From Rhodobacteraceae bacterium HTCC2083 (GTDB lineage Bacteria > Pseudomonadota > Alphaproteobacteria > Rhodobacterales > Rhodobacteraceae): 64,000 bases of DNA. The notes beneath the pieces were generated by a model. That model was not told the origin of the DNA. It searched no databases and saw only the letters and a list, made by a program, of their open reading frames with translations. The translations under genes and the position numbers were made by a program. The stretch spans positions 3,752,620 through 3,816,619 of the forward strand of contig DS995276.1 of NCBI GenBank assembly GCA_000156115.1, read 5' to 3'. Below, piece by piece: positions 1-8,751 of this stretch (its first letter is position 1; the number at the start of each line of letters is the position of its first letter).

Positions 1-1
1 T

Positions 2-1087
2 TCGGATGACTATCAGTTCTTGGGCGCGCCCGACGGGTCGCTTCGCTCAAGCTGGGAGCATTGCTCGGACATCGTGAAAGAGGCTGAGGCGCAGGGCTTT
101 GGCAACATCCTCTGCCCCTCCTCCTATCAAGTAGGTCAAGACACGCTCAGCTTCGTCGCGGGCTGTGCGTCAATCACCGAAAAGATCAATATGCTGGCCG
201 CTGTGCGTTGCGGTGAAATGCAGCCCATCATGCTGGCGCGCACTATCGCGACCTTGGATCACATGTTGAAAGGCCGCCTAGCGGTCAATATTATTTCATC
301 GGATTTTCCGGGTGAACAAGCCGACAGCGCGTTTCGCTATCAACGCTCCCGCGAGGTTGTGGAGATCCTGAAACAGTCTTGGACGCAGGATGAAATAAAC
401 CACTCTGGCGAAGTTTATAACTTTGAAGCGGTCTCAACTGATCCTGCCCGCCCTTATCAAACGGGTGGTCCGCTACTTTACTTCGGTGGCTACTCTCCCT
501 CTGCTCTAGAGCTATGCGGTGAACACTGTGACGTTTACCTGATGTGGCCGGAACTGAAAGAGCAACTGGCAGAGCGCATGAAGGCGGTTCACAAGGTTGC
601 GGAAACCTACAACCGGACGCTCGATTATGGCCTGCGTGTGCACATGATTGTGCGCGATACCGAGGCCGAGGCGCGCGAATACGCAGAGTATATCGTGTCC
701 AAGCTGGATGATGATCACGGTAAAACCATCCGTGATCGTGCCCTCGACAGCACATCGCTCGGAGTTAGCCATCAGACCAAAAATCGCGATCTTGCAGATA
801 TGGAAGGCTTTATAGAGCCGCATCTTTGGACCGGTGTCGGTCGCGCGCGCTCTGGCTGCGGGGCCGCGTTGGTCGGCAGCGCGGATCAAGTCCTGAGCGA
901 GATTGAGACCTATCAAAAATTGGGCATTCGTGCTTTCATCTTCTCGGGCTATCCGCATATTGATGAGTGCAAGCACTTCGGGAACCTGGTGCTGCCCCAC
1001 TTGAAAACCTGCTCACTGCCCCACGTTTACGGTCGGGTGCCAGACAGCACACCTTTGACCCCTCTTGGCGCAGGAGAAAGACGCTAA
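2..1087 (+). CDS. SsuD-like FMNH2-dependent monooxygenase (LLM class), 5' truncated
   Basis: Partial protein of about 361 residues; the reading frame is open from base 2, so the true start lies before the window. It belongs to the luciferase-like flavin monooxygenases and is closest in character to alkanesulfonate monooxygenase SsuD: the stretches LAAVRCGEMQPIMLARTIAT, GRLAVNIISS and YFGGYSPSALEL follow the SsuD pattern. Such enzymes use FMNH2 and O2 to cleave C-S or similar bonds in the cytoplasm. A flavin reductase two genes downstream could supply FMNH2, and the next gene starts directly at the stop codon, so these are co-transcribed. The substrate is unknown; the TRAP transporter in the same operon suggests an imported organic acid or sulfonate (inference). 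Confidence 0.85.
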   Translation, partial: SDDYQFLGAPDGSLRSSWEHCSDIVKEAEAQGFGNILCPSSYQVGQDTLSFVAGCASITEKINMLAAVRCGEMQPIMLARTIATLDHMLKGRLAVNIISSDFPGEQADSAFRYQRSREVVEILKQSWTQDEINHSGEVYNFEAVSTDPARPYQTGGPLLYFGGYSPSALELCGEHCDVYLMWPELKEQLAERMKAVHKVAETYNRTLDYGLRVHMIVRDTEAEAREYAEYIVSKLDDDHGKTIRDRALDSTSLGVSHQTKNRDLADMEGFIEPHLWTGVGRARSGCGAALVGSADQVLSEIETYQKLGIRAFIFSGYPHIDECKHFGNLVLPHLKTCSLPHVYGRVPDSTPLTPLGAGERR

Positions 1088-1978
1088 ATGGAACGCATTT
1101 CACTAAATTCCGACGTGAGCTTGAGCCGATTAATTTACGGCATGTGGCGCATTGGCGATGACGCCGACACCAGCACAAGTCATGTTCAGGCCAAGATCGA
1201 AAGCTGCCTGTCGCAGGGCATTACAACAATGGACCAAGCCGATATCTATGGCGGTTATGAGGCCGAGGAAATCCTTGGCAACGCCTTGAAAGGTACCAAT
1301 TTGCGCGACAAGATCGAGATCGTGACGAAATGCGATATCGTGGCACCCGCGGGCCGATACTCAGACGCAAAGGTCAAATACTACGATACATCCCGCGCGC
1401 ATGTGATGGCATCGGTTGAGCATTCTTTGCGTTTGACGGGCACGGATTACGTTGATCTTTTGCTGATCCATCGCCCCGATCCAATGATGGACGCCGAAGA
1501 GACCGGCGCCGCACTGGATGAGATTGTCGCCTCTGGCAAAGCAAAATCAGTTGGCGTTTCAAACTTCAAACTGCATGACTGGACGCTTTTGCAAAGTGCG
1601 ATGTCCTCGCCGCTTGTGACCAATCAGATCGAACTTTCCCTGCTCGCGCATGAGGGATTCACCAATGGTGACGTAGCCTACTTGCAAGAACGCAAGGTTG
1701 CACCGATGGCTTGGTCTCCTTTAGGTGGTGGATCTATTTTCTCACAAGAAAACAAGGTACTACTGAACGCATTGAAGGCGATAGGTGAAGTAAGTGGCGT
1801 CGATGAAACCGCCGTCGCCGTCGCATGGCTGCTTGCGCACCCTGCAAAGATCATGCCTGTGATGGGGACCAATTCACTCGCGAGGATCGGCAAGATCAGT
1901 GACGCACTTAAGGTCAAAATGGACCGCGAAACATGGTTCGAACTTTATTCCATTGCGCTCGGGTCCGAAGTACCATGA
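1088..1978 (+). CDS. Aldo/keto reductase (YdhF-like)
   Basis: 296-residue cytoplasmic aldo/keto reductase of the TIM-barrel superfamily. The catalytic tetrad is visible as D49, Y54, K81 and H128 (in the contexts TTMDQADIYG, VTKCD and LLLIHRP). The C-terminal part has the SWSPLGGG-type loop (MAWSPLGGG) and the late cofactor-binding region. The length and the DYVDLLLIHRPDP motif resemble the E. coli YdhF group. The start codon lies directly after the monooxygenase stop, and the stop overlaps the flavin reductase start (ATGA), so it is part of the same operon. It probably reduces a carbonyl product of the monooxygenase reaction using NADPH; that role is inferred from position only. Confidence 0.85.
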   Translation: MERISLNSDVSLSRLIYGMWRIGDDADTSTSHVQAKIESCLSQGITTMDQADIYGGYEAEEILGNALKGTNLRDKIEIVTKCDIVAPAGRYSDAKVKYYDTSRAHVMASVEHSLRLTGTDYVDLLLIHRPDPMMDAEETGAALDEIVASGKAKSVGVSNFKLHDWTLLQSAMSSPLVTNQIELSLLAHEGFTNGDVAYLQERKVAPMAWSPLGGGSIFSQENKVLLNALKAIGEVSGVDETAVAVAWLLAHPAKIMPVMGTNSLARIGKISDALKVKMDRETWFELYSIALGSEVP

Positions 1979-2496
1979 GCAGCGATATGCACCCGCTTCC
2001 AATGCCTGATAGCTTTGAGCCGAACGACGATACCAAGCGCGCGTACCGCGATGCCTTGGGGCGGTTCGTAACGGGGATTGCGGTGATCACATGCGACAGT
2101 GACAACGGTCCATTGGGCATCACGGCGAATAGCTTTTCGTCTGTTTCGCTTGATCCGCCGCTTGTGCTTTGGTCTCCAGCGAAAGCGTCAAAACGCTACG
2201 AAGCTTTTGTGAATGCTCGAAACTTCGCCATTCACATCATGTCGGCGGACCAGGCGCAAATTTGCGGCGGCTTTGCGCATGATGGGCATGCTTTCGATGG
2301 CTATAACTGGCATGCTTGCCCACAGGGCGTACCCTTGATCGCACATTGCTTGTCGCGCTTTGAGTGCACGCAATTTGCCGTTCATGACGCTGGGGATCAT
2401 TCGATAATCGTTGGGCGCGTGATACGTGTAAGCACACAAGACGCAGACCCGCTAATGTTCTATTCTGGAAAGTACAGGAGCTTTAATGAGAACTAA
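1975..2496 (+). CDS. Flavin reductase family protein
   Basis: 173-residue FMN-binding split-barrel protein of the HpaC/RutF flavin reductase family. The family pattern is clear: RDALGRFVTGIAVITC near the N terminus, GITANSFSSVSLDPPLVLW around residues 47-66, FAIHIMSADQ, and a C-terminal HSIIVGRV segment. It would reduce FMN with NAD(P)H for the SsuD-like monooxygenase, making a two-component system. The start at 1975 overlaps the aldo/keto reductase stop as ATGA; an in-frame upstream ATG at 1933 lies inside the previous gene and is less likely. Confidence 0.85.
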   Translation: MSSDMHPLPMPDSFEPNDDTKRAYRDALGRFVTGIAVITCDSDNGPLGITANSFSSVSLDPPLVLWSPAKASKRYEAFVNARNFAIHIMSADQAQICGGFAHDGHAFDGYNWHACPQGVPLIAHCLSRFECTQFAVHDAGDHSIIVGRVIRVSTQDADPLMFYSGKYRSFNEN

Positions 2497-2548
2497 GATC
2501 ACCAATATGGACGCATTAAGATAAGTCATCCTTGGGAGGGGAACGACG

Positions 2549-3139
2549 ATGGGACTATTCAAAGGGCTCTTACTGCCTGTCCAGACCTTCAACGATCTGG
2601 TTCTGCCTGTGGGTCGTGGTCTCGCCGTGATTTGCATCGGCCTTATGGTCGTGTGCATTCTGATCCAAGTCTTCTTTCGCTACGTTCTAAACAACGCCCT
2701 GCCATGGCCTGACGAAGCCGCGCGCTTTTTGATGCTCTGGATGACTGGCTTTATTGCACCCTCAGCTTACCGCATCGGTGGTTTTGTCGCGATTGACATG
2801 TTTGAGCGCGCATTACCGCGTACGGCCGCTGCGATCGTCTCACTCATTTTGCTCGCCACTTCGCTTTTGGTGCTCATCACTGCCGTACAGCTTGGCTTTG
2901 ATCACTCAGGTGGCATGGCGTGGAAGTTCAAATCTGCCACGCTTTGGGTGCCGCTTGATTGGGTGGGCGGAAAGAGCTTCAAACTCGCATTAGCGTGGAT
3001 GTACATGTCGTTGCTCGTCGGCTTTATCTCGTTAACAATCGTGAACATCGAGCTTATCCTACGCAGTCTCATTACATTAACGGGAGGCGGCAGTACCTTG
3101 AAGCCACTCTCCGATATTAATTTCGCGGGGGCTGAGTAG
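2549..3139 (+). CDS. TRAP transporter small permease (DctQ type)
   Basis: 196-residue inner-membrane protein with four predicted hydrophobic segments, typical of the DctQ subunit of tripartite ATP-independent periplasmic transporters. The family signature is seen in FFRYVLNNALPWPDEAARFLMLW and the following GFIAPSAYRIGGFVAID segment. It scaffolds the large permease encoded directly downstream; the TAG stop is followed at once by the DctM start. A strong ribosome binding site (GGGAGGGG) precedes the ATG. The 52-base gap after the flavin reductase has no visible terminator, so read-through from the enzyme genes is likely. Confidence 0.9.
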   Translation: MGLFKGLLLPVQTFNDLVLPVGRGLAVICIGLMVVCILIQVFFRYVLNNALPWPDEAARFLMLWMTGFIAPSAYRIGGFVAIDMFERALPRTAAAIVSLILLATSLLVLITAVQLGFDHSGGMAWKFKSATLWVPLDWVGGKSFKLALAWMYMSLLVGFISLTIVNIELILRSLITLTGGGSTLKPLSDINFAGAE

Positions 3140-4615
3140 ATGTTAATCTGGTTCCTCCCTGTCTTCCTCGTTCTGCTCATGATCGGCCTCCCAGTCTTCT
3201 TCGGATTGCTCGCAGCACCGGGTATTTTGCTTTACTTGAATGGCCAAGAACGCGACATCGCACTGCTGTATCGAAATGTCTATAACGGCATGGACAGCTT
3301 TCCTCTAATGGCGATCCCGTTCTTTATGCTCGCGGGCGAATTGATGAACCGCGGCGGCATCACAGAGCGACTTGTCGAATTCTCGCAAGCCTTGATGGGA
3401 CACTTGCGCGGCGGTCTAGCGCAGGTGAATATTCTCTCGTCCATGCTGTTCGCAGGCCTGTCAGGGTCTGCAGTGGCGGATACCAGCGCGCTTGGCTCCA
3501 TGCTCGTCCCCGCGATGGAGAAGGAAGGCTACACCCGCAAATACGCCGCAGCCGTCACAGCGGCGTCCTCGGTCATTGGGCCGATCATCCCGCCGTCGGG
3601 CATCATGATCATCTACGCATACGTCATGGGCGAAAGCGTCGCAGCCTTATTCCTTGCCGGCATCGTTCCGGGTATTTTGGTTGGTGTGGGCCTTATGGTC
3701 ATGGTTCGCTTGACGGCGGACAAGTATGACCTCCCCGCCGCCAAACGTGTGGTGCTGCAAGGCACAACCATGGGAGCGCTGGAATGGTGGGTTTCGTTCC
3801 TCCTTGTGCGCCTCAACATCGGTCTCATTATCTGGTCGTTCGTGCCGCTTGGTGAAGAGGCAAGCGCGACAGCGAATTGGCTCAGCCTTGGGGGTGCTCT
3901 GCTCGCAGCACATGGTCTCTTCCTTGGCATCCGCCAACTCGTCGGCCATGATTTCCGCATGGTGTGTAAACGCGCGATGGTGCCGCTGCAAACGCCGGTC
4001 CTGATCCTTGGCGGCATACTTGTAGGGGTATTCACACCTACAGAAGCGGCTGCAATCGCCGTATTCTACGCTACGCTCGTTGGCTTCTTCATCCTTCGCA
4101 CGCTCAAGATGAAGGACATGCCGTTGATCTTGATGAAAGCAGCAAGCACATCTGCGGTTGTCTTGTTGCTGGTCGGCGCAGCCATGGCTTTCAAAACAGT
4201 CGTCAGCCTTAGCCACGCGCCAGAGCAACTTGCCGCGATCATCCTTGGACTGTCCGAAAACCCCTTGATCTTGCTGCTTCTTATCAACCTATTGCTCTTC
4301 ATCGTTGGCATGTTCCTGGACGCAGGCCCCGCGATTATCATTCTTGGCCCGATCTTGGGTCCAATCTTCGTCGACCTCGGCGTGCACCCTGTCCATTTCG
4401 CCATCATCATGAGCGTGAACCTCACCGTTGGCCTTGCCACGCCGCCCATGGGCCTTGTGCTGTTCGTCGCCAGCTCGGTCTCGGGCGAGCGGGTCGAAGC
4501 CATCGCGCGCGCCATTATTCCATTCCTTTTGGTTGAAATATTCGTGATTTTCTTGATCACTTATGTTCCAGCCATTTCGATGACGATCCCCCGCCTTACG
4601 GGGTTCGTGAACTAA
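3140..4615 (+). CDS. TRAP transporter large permease (DctM type)
   Basis: 491-residue integral membrane protein, the ion-coupled transport subunit of a TRAP system. DctM signatures include FPLMAIPFFMLAGELMNRGG, GGLAQVNILSSMLFAGLSGS, IGPIIPPSGIMIIYAY, GIFTPTEAAAIA-like VFTPTEAAAIAVFYA, and VGLATPPMGLVLFV near the end. It is about 60 residues longer than a standard DctM such as the second one in this window (428 residues). The extra length is an insertion at about residues 214-268 with two additional hydrophobic stretches. It works with the upstream DctQ and the downstream binding protein. Confidence 0.9.
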   Translation: MLIWFLPVFLVLLMIGLPVFFGLLAAPGILLYLNGQERDIALLYRNVYNGMDSFPLMAIPFFMLAGELMNRGGITERLVEFSQALMGHLRGGLAQVNILSSMLFAGLSGSAVADTSALGSMLVPAMEKEGYTRKYAAAVTAASSVIGPIIPPSGIMIIYAYVMGESVAALFLAGIVPGILVGVGLMVMVRLTADKYDLPAAKRVVLQGTTMGALEWWVSFLLVRLNIGLIIWSFVPLGEEASATANWLSLGGALLAAHGLFLGIRQLVGHDFRMVCKRAMVPLQTPVLILGGILVGVFTPTEAAAIAVFYATLVGFFILRTLKMKDMPLILMKAASTSAVVLLLVGAAMAFKTVVSLSHAPEQLAAIILGLSENPLILLLLINLLLFIVGMFLDAGPAIIILGPILGPIFVDLGVHPVHFAIIMSVNLTVGLATPPMGLVLFVASSVSGERVEAIARAIIPFLLVEIFVIFLITYVPAISMTIPRLTGFVN

Positions 4616-4643
4616 CTAAAAAACCAACTTGGGAGAACCAAAA

Positions 4644-5711
4644 ATGCTAAAAAGCTTAACCAAAACACTGCTAGCTGCGAGCTTCCTCGCAACAACGGGC
4701 TTCGCGGCCTACGCAGACGGCCATGCGCAATATAAGATCCGCGCGACGGCGAACTCAAATGAGAACGACGAAGACTATGATGGTCTGGTTGTCTTCAAAA
4801 ACTACGTCGAAGCGGCATCAAATGGCGCAGTCGAGGTCGAACTCTTCATCGGCACGCAGCTTTGCTCTAAAGGCGCTGAGTGCTTGCAGGGTGTTGCCGA
4901 TGGCTCCATCGACGTCTACATTTCCACATCCGGCGGCGCGGCTGGCCTGTTCCCATACGTTCAGGTCCTCGACTTGCCATACCTGATGGCGGACGACCGC
5001 GTTGCAGAAGCGGTGCTTGAAGGCGACTTCACCCGCAAAATGCGCGAAATGGCGCTGGCAACATCTGGCGACAAGATCCGTCTAATGACCATCGGTAACA
5101 CAGGCGGCTGGCGCAACTTCGCGAACACAAAGCGTCGCGTACAGAGCCCATCCGACATGGAAGGCCTGAAAATCCGTACGGTTGTTGCTGATCTTCCTCA
5201 AGAACTTGTCCGTGCATTGGGTGCCTCCCCGACGCCGATCCCATGGCCAGAGCTGTTCACATCGTTCCAAACGGGCGTTGTTGAAGGTTCCAAGAACGGC
5301 ATCACAGACATCATGGGCATGAAGTTCCCAGATGCGGGTTTGCAGTACGTCACGCTTGACGGCCACGCTTACATGGGCGCGCTTTGGTGGATGAGCAACG
5401 ACAGCTTCATGGCGATGCCAGAAGACGTGCGCGCGGTTGTTGTGGACGGTTTCTCCCAGCTCCAGCAAGCGACATTCGCGTCTCCAAAGCGTAAGTCGAT
5501 CCAAGCCTACGCAGACTTCGTCGCAGGCGGCGGTGACCTTTATGTGCCAACACCAGCCGAGAAAGCAGCTTTCAAAGAAGCCGCGACACCTGTGTATGAT
5601 TGGTTCAAAGGCAATGTAGAGGGCGGCGGCGAGATCTTCGACGCGCTGACATCTGCGGTTGCGGACGCTGAAGCCGACATTAATGCTGGCCGTATGGCTG
5701 ATATTAAGTAA
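4644..5711 (+). CDS. TRAP transporter substrate-binding protein (DctP type)
   Basis: 355-residue periplasmic solute receptor. A signal peptide is visible at residues 1-24 with a likely cut after AYA. DctP family features include LGIGTQLCSKGAE-like FIGTQLCSKGAECLQGVADG, TGGWRNFANTKRRVQSPSDM with the conserved Arg expected to bind a carboxylate, and GLKIRTV. An in-frame TTG at 4629 lies inside the ribosome binding site (GGGAG at 4631-4635), so the ATG at 4644 is preferred. It is the last gene of the operon and is followed by an intrinsic terminator. The ligand is not predictable from sequence; the conserved Arg favours an organic acid. Confidence 0.9.
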   Translation: MLKSLTKTLLAASFLATTGFAAYADGHAQYKIRATANSNENDEDYDGLVVFKNYVEAASNGAVEVELFIGTQLCSKGAECLQGVADGSIDVYISTSGGAAGLFPYVQVLDLPYLMADDRVAEAVLEGDFTRKMREMALATSGDKIRLMTIGNTGGWRNFANTKRRVQSPSDMEGLKIRTVVADLPQELVRALGASPTPIPWPELFTSFQTGVVEGSKNGITDIMGMKFPDAGLQYVTLDGHAYMGALWWMSNDSFMAMPEDVRAVVVDGFSQLQQATFASPKRKSIQAYADFVAGGGDLYVPTPAEKAAFKEAATPVYDWFKGNVEGGGEIFDALTSAVADAEADINAGRMADIK

Positions 5712-5739
5712 GGCGTTCTGTACTACGTAAGAGATCGAG

Positions 5740-5770
5740 AAGCGGCGTTCAGTGGGCGCCGCTTTTTCCT
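5740..5770 (+). terminator. Intrinsic terminator of the monooxygenase-TRAP operon
   Basis: Arms AAGCGGCG (5740-5747) and CGCCGCTT (5757-5764) form a perfect 8-bp stem with a 9-base loop, followed by a T-rich tract ending in TTTTTCCTTTTC. It lies 29 bases after the binding-protein stop. Confidence 0.85.
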
Positions 5771-5921
5771 TTTCTGGAAAGTGTCGAAACAACTATTAGA
5801 CGACTGAGCCCGCCAGAACATTCGACGAATAGAGCATAACGGGTGTTATGTGCTGCATGTTTGAGGGGAATTAGGAGCATGTATCATCAGGCTAGGGAGG
5901 CGTGACTGATGGGCATATATT

Positions 5922-6668
5922 TTAGTTTCCGAAACTGATCCGTTGCCTGTTCACATTAGCAAAAAATGCTTCTTGCATAGGTGTGGTTCTAACTCCGTTC
6001 CTAGCAGTATAGCGGCTGATAAAGCTTCTATAGATACCGAACATGACAGCTTGTTTACGAACACCGCTCTCAGTGTTGGCTCCCTTATATTGGACAACTT
6101 TTTTGCCGTTGTGATATACAATAAGTACACCGTCATTCTGTGAAGACCAGTGGATATCAATGACCATTTCAGTCCATTTGCCTCTGGGGATGCCTCCTAA
6201 AACCTTTATTATCTTTGGTTTTTCTGGCCGCATCTTGTCCTTCTGAGATGTCGATGGATCAGACATTGAGAACTGTAAGCGCTTGTTAATTATTTCAACC
6301 AAAATAGACGGTTTACCTGACCCAAATGGCTTAACTTCCCAAAGCATAGTATTAGCAGGTGAGACGTCAGAAAAATTTTGAGGTAAGAAAAACAAAAACG
6401 AATACCGGTATGCTTGGCCAGTAACATTGTCTGGTCGGCTCTGTATGAGTTGAGAACGTTCACGGTCTGAACCACAGTCTTCGCGTTCACATGAACCTCC
6501 GGGTAATACGAAGTGCCAAGCCTTTTTAGCGCCTTGTGGTACGATGCTTTTTTGTACGGTTGGCTTAGTCGAATTCTTACCGTTATGATCCAACTTTCCA
6601 AGACCTGCTTGAGCTATCAAGAACGACGGCAAACAGAAGAAAACAGCTGTTAATAATATAAATTTCAT
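5922..6668 (-). CDS. Secreted polysaccharide-lyase-like protein (heparin lyase I fold)
   Basis: 248 residues with a signal peptide at about 1-20 (cut near LIAQA). The body fits the polysaccharide lyase / heparin lyase I beta-jelly-roll group: an ERSQLIQSRP segment, YRYSFLFFLPQNF, MLWEVKPFG, the RGKWTEMVIDIHWS block typical of these lectin-like folds, a short DGVLIVYHNGKKVVQYKG strand pair and FGIYRS. It would cleave an extracellular acidic glycan, but catalytic residues cannot be assigned with certainty. The gene is clearly AT-richer than its neighbours and stands alone with AT-rich flanks, which suggests horizontal transfer. The family call is moderate. Confidence 0.6.
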   Translation of the reverse strand: MKFILLTAVFFCLPSFLIAQAGLGKLDHNGKNSTKPTVQKSIVPQGAKKAWHFVLPGGSCEREDCGSDRERSQLIQSRPDNVTGQAYRYSFLFFLPQNFSDVSPANTMLWEVKPFGSGKPSILVEIINKRLQFSMSDPSTSQKDKMRPEKPKIIKVLGGIPRGKWTEMVIDIHWSSQNDGVLIVYHNGKKVVQYKGANTESGVRKQAVMFGIYRSFISRYTARNGVRTTPMQEAFFANVNRQRISFGN

Positions 6669-6900
6669 TCAAGAAATACCTCTTTTGACAAATCAAATCT
6701 CATACATATTGATGCGAAATCAAACATCGTTTGTAAATGAGATCATGCTTAAAGACACTCATGCAATTTAGGGCGCTTTGTGAAACAAATTCAGAACGGT
6801 ACATGAATTTCTGTAATTTTCACGCATAAGCGCTGTTATGTGACATTGCACGCCCAGTACACCAACCCCCTTCCCCCAAACACAAAACCCCACTACGCTC
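6669..6900. other. AT-rich intergenic region
   Basis: 232 bases between the lyase-like gene (start at 6668, minus strand) and the end of the Sel1 gene. It must hold the lyase promoter. No RNA gene, repeat or convincing terminator is visible. Confidence 0.4.
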
Positions 6901-7371
6901 TTACCGAAACGGATACATCCACACACGGTAGTCATCGATCAGCACATGCGCTTTCTCAATCTGCTCCGCACTCATCTTCTTAACGACCTCTTCCTGAGAG
7001 ATCGCAGCATCGGGGTCGCCGCCGATCGCGCTCAAAACATACCACAGATACGCGCGGGTCAAATCAGGCGCGGGCATGCCGAGGCCAACCTCATAGTACC
7101 AGCCCACCCCACTCTGCGCGCCCGGATGCCCTTTCATGGCAGATCGCAGATACCATTCAAACGCGCGCTCATAGTCCTGCTCCACCCCAAGGCCGAGCGC
7201 ATACATCACGCCGATCAACTCCTCCGCATCCGCATTGCCAGAGCGGGCAGCAGGCCAAAACGCCTCGCGCGCTTCTTCAAAGCGGCCCTGCTCCATCAGA
7301 TCGCGACCTTGTTCGATTTCCGCAAACGCGGGCGCGGCCAGAACCGTCAATATTGCCAGAAATTTACGCAT
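6901..7371 (-). CDS. Sel1-repeat periplasmic protein
   Basis: 156 residues with a signal peptide (residues 1-17, cut near AFA-E). Two to three Sel1-type TPR repeats follow: A..GNADAEELIGVMYALGLGV, DYERAFEWYLRSAMKGHPGA and a less regular TRAYLWYVLSAIGGDPDA. Such repeats are protein-interaction scaffolds; no enzymatic role is expected. The start codon lies directly against the GTG of the divergent cytochrome c peroxidase (7371 versus 7372), so its promoter must lie within that gene. Function unknown. Confidence 0.8.
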   Translation of the reverse strand: MRKFLAILTVLAAPAFAEIEQGRDLMEQGRFEEAREAFWPAARSGNADAEELIGVMYALGLGVEQDYERAFEWYLRSAMKGHPGAQSGVGWYYEVGLGMPAPDLTRAYLWYVLSAIGGDPDAAISQEEVVKKMSAEQIEKAHVLIDDYRVWMYPFR

Positions 7372-8670
7372 GTGACGCTCCTTATGATGATGCCCCTTCC
7401 CGCCAGCGCGAATGATCTACCCGCGCCACTCACTGCGGATCAGTTTCACCCGAGCGACCCTGAAAAGGCAAGGATCGGACAGCTGTTATTCTATGACAAA
7501 ATTCTCAGCGGTAACCGTAATATTTCCTGCGGGACGTGCCATCATCATGATCTAGGCGGAACTGACGGTCTTAGCCTCGGGATCGGCGAAGGCGGCGTCG
7601 GCCTGGGCCCTAAACGTTCTGCAGGGACAGGCACTGATAAAATCCGCAAACGCATCCCGCGCAACGCGCCTGCGCTCTGGAACATCGGGCACAAGAGCAT
7701 CCGCAACATTTTTCATGATGGTCGGTTGTCGATCTCAAATATCTACGGCAATGGCTTCAACTCCCCCGCAGAGGAATGGCTGCCCCAAGGCCTCGACAAC
7801 ATCACCGCAGCGCAAGCGCTGTTTCCCCTGACAGCGCAGTTTGAAATGGCGGGTAACCCGAAAGAGAACGAAATCGCAGGCGCGGTGCATGACCGCATCG
7901 ACGCCGCATGGCCGATTATCGCAAAGCGCGTGCGCTCTATCCCCGAATATGCGGACATGTTTGCAGAAGCATTCGATGAAATAGAAGCCCCACAAGACCT
8001 CACAATCGTGCAAATCGGCAATGCTTTGGGCGCTTTCATCAATTCGGAATGGGCGAGCCATGACAGTCCGTTCGACGCCTACCTCACCAAGCAAACCCGT
8101 CTCCCGGAGCCCGCCCAGCGCGGCATGGACCTTTTCTTTGGCGAAGCAAACTGCGCCTCCTGCCACTCTGGCCCGCTGTTCACCGATCAAAAGTTCCACG
8201 CGCTTGGCCTGCCCACCTTTGGCCCGGGCCGCACACGCCGCTTCGACCCCATGCCTCGCGACGTAGGCCGCATGGGCGAAAGCGACACTTTAAAGGACGC
8301 CTACCGCTTTCGCACGCCATCGCTTCGAAACGTCGCCCTCACCGCGCCATACGGACACAACGGCGCTTTTCCAACGCTTGAAAGCATGATCCAACATCAC
8401 AGCAATCCGATAACTTCGCGCGACATCTGGACCCGTGATATGGCGAACCTTCCCAATGCCCCATGGCTGCAAGCAATTGATTTCACAATCCAATCCGACA
8501 CACGCGAAATGGCACGCCAAAGCCGTGCGCTCGACATCGTGCCAATCACACTGACACCTACTGACATTACTGATCTGAAAAGCTTCCTGCACAGCCTCAC
8601 TGGCGCATCAGAAAACAATCGCCCTCTTGGCCGACCCTCAACAGTGGCCAGCGGCCTGCCCGTCGACTAA
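7372..8670 (+). CDS. Di-haem cytochrome c peroxidase / MauG family protein
   Basis: 432 residues from the GTG at 7372. Two haem-binding CXXCH motifs are present: CGTCH at residues 53-57 and CASCH at 261-265. The segments IGQLLFYDKILSGNRNISC, FHDGRLS, FRTPSLRNVALTAPYGHNG and the final FLHSLTG are typical of bacterial di-haem peroxidases, which reduce H2O2 or carry out related electron-transfer chemistry in the periplasm. The start is uncertain. GTG 7372 gives a very short signal sequence (LLMMMPLPASA-ND). An in-frame TTG at 7309 would add a basic n-region but overlaps the divergent Sel1 gene; ATG 7384 is also possible. Long open frame further upstream is antisense to Sel1 and is not counted. 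Confidence 0.85.
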   Translation: MTLLMMMPLPASANDLPAPLTADQFHPSDPEKARIGQLLFYDKILSGNRNISCGTCHHHDLGGTDGLSLGIGEGGVGLGPKRSAGTGTDKIRKRIPRNAPALWNIGHKSIRNIFHDGRLSISNIYGNGFNSPAEEWLPQGLDNITAAQALFPLTAQFEMAGNPKENEIAGAVHDRIDAAWPIIAKRVRSIPEYADMFAEAFDEIEAPQDLTIVQIGNALGAFINSEWASHDSPFDAYLTKQTRLPEPAQRGMDLFFGEANCASCHSGPLFTDQKFHALGLPTFGPGRTRRFDPMPRDVGRMGESDTLKDAYRFRTPSLRNVALTAPYGHNGAFPTLESMIQHHSNPITSRDIWTRDMANLPNAPWLQAIDFTIQSDTREMARQSRALDIVPITLTPTDITDLKSFLHSLTGASENNRPLGRPSTVASGLPVD

Positions 8671-8701
8671 GCTTCATCTTTCCAAATAAACTTTGGGCAG
8701 C

Positions 8702-8747
8702 GCGAGGGGCTAGCCCCTCGCCCGGTCGGATCGCGCAAGCGATCCGA
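8702..8747. terminator. Double-hairpin bidirectional terminator, copy 1
   Basis: A perfect 20-base palindrome with CTAG at its centre (8702-8721) is followed by a second hairpin, arms TCGGATCG (8726-8733) and CGATCCGA (8740-8747). It lies between two convergent genes. The same architecture recurs at 21229-21278, so it is a repeated element that probably ends transcription from both sides. Confidence 0.7.
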
Positions 8748-8751
8748 AACA

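Noticed and set aside
5879-5905. Eight-codon frame with a good AGGAG site after the first operon
   Set aside because: Too short to support and not linked to a downstream plus-strand gene, so a leader peptide makes no sense.
6946-7371. 142-codon upstream extension of the cytochrome c peroxidase frame
   Set aside because: It is antisense to the Sel1 gene with a good signal peptide and repeats; peroxidases do not need it.
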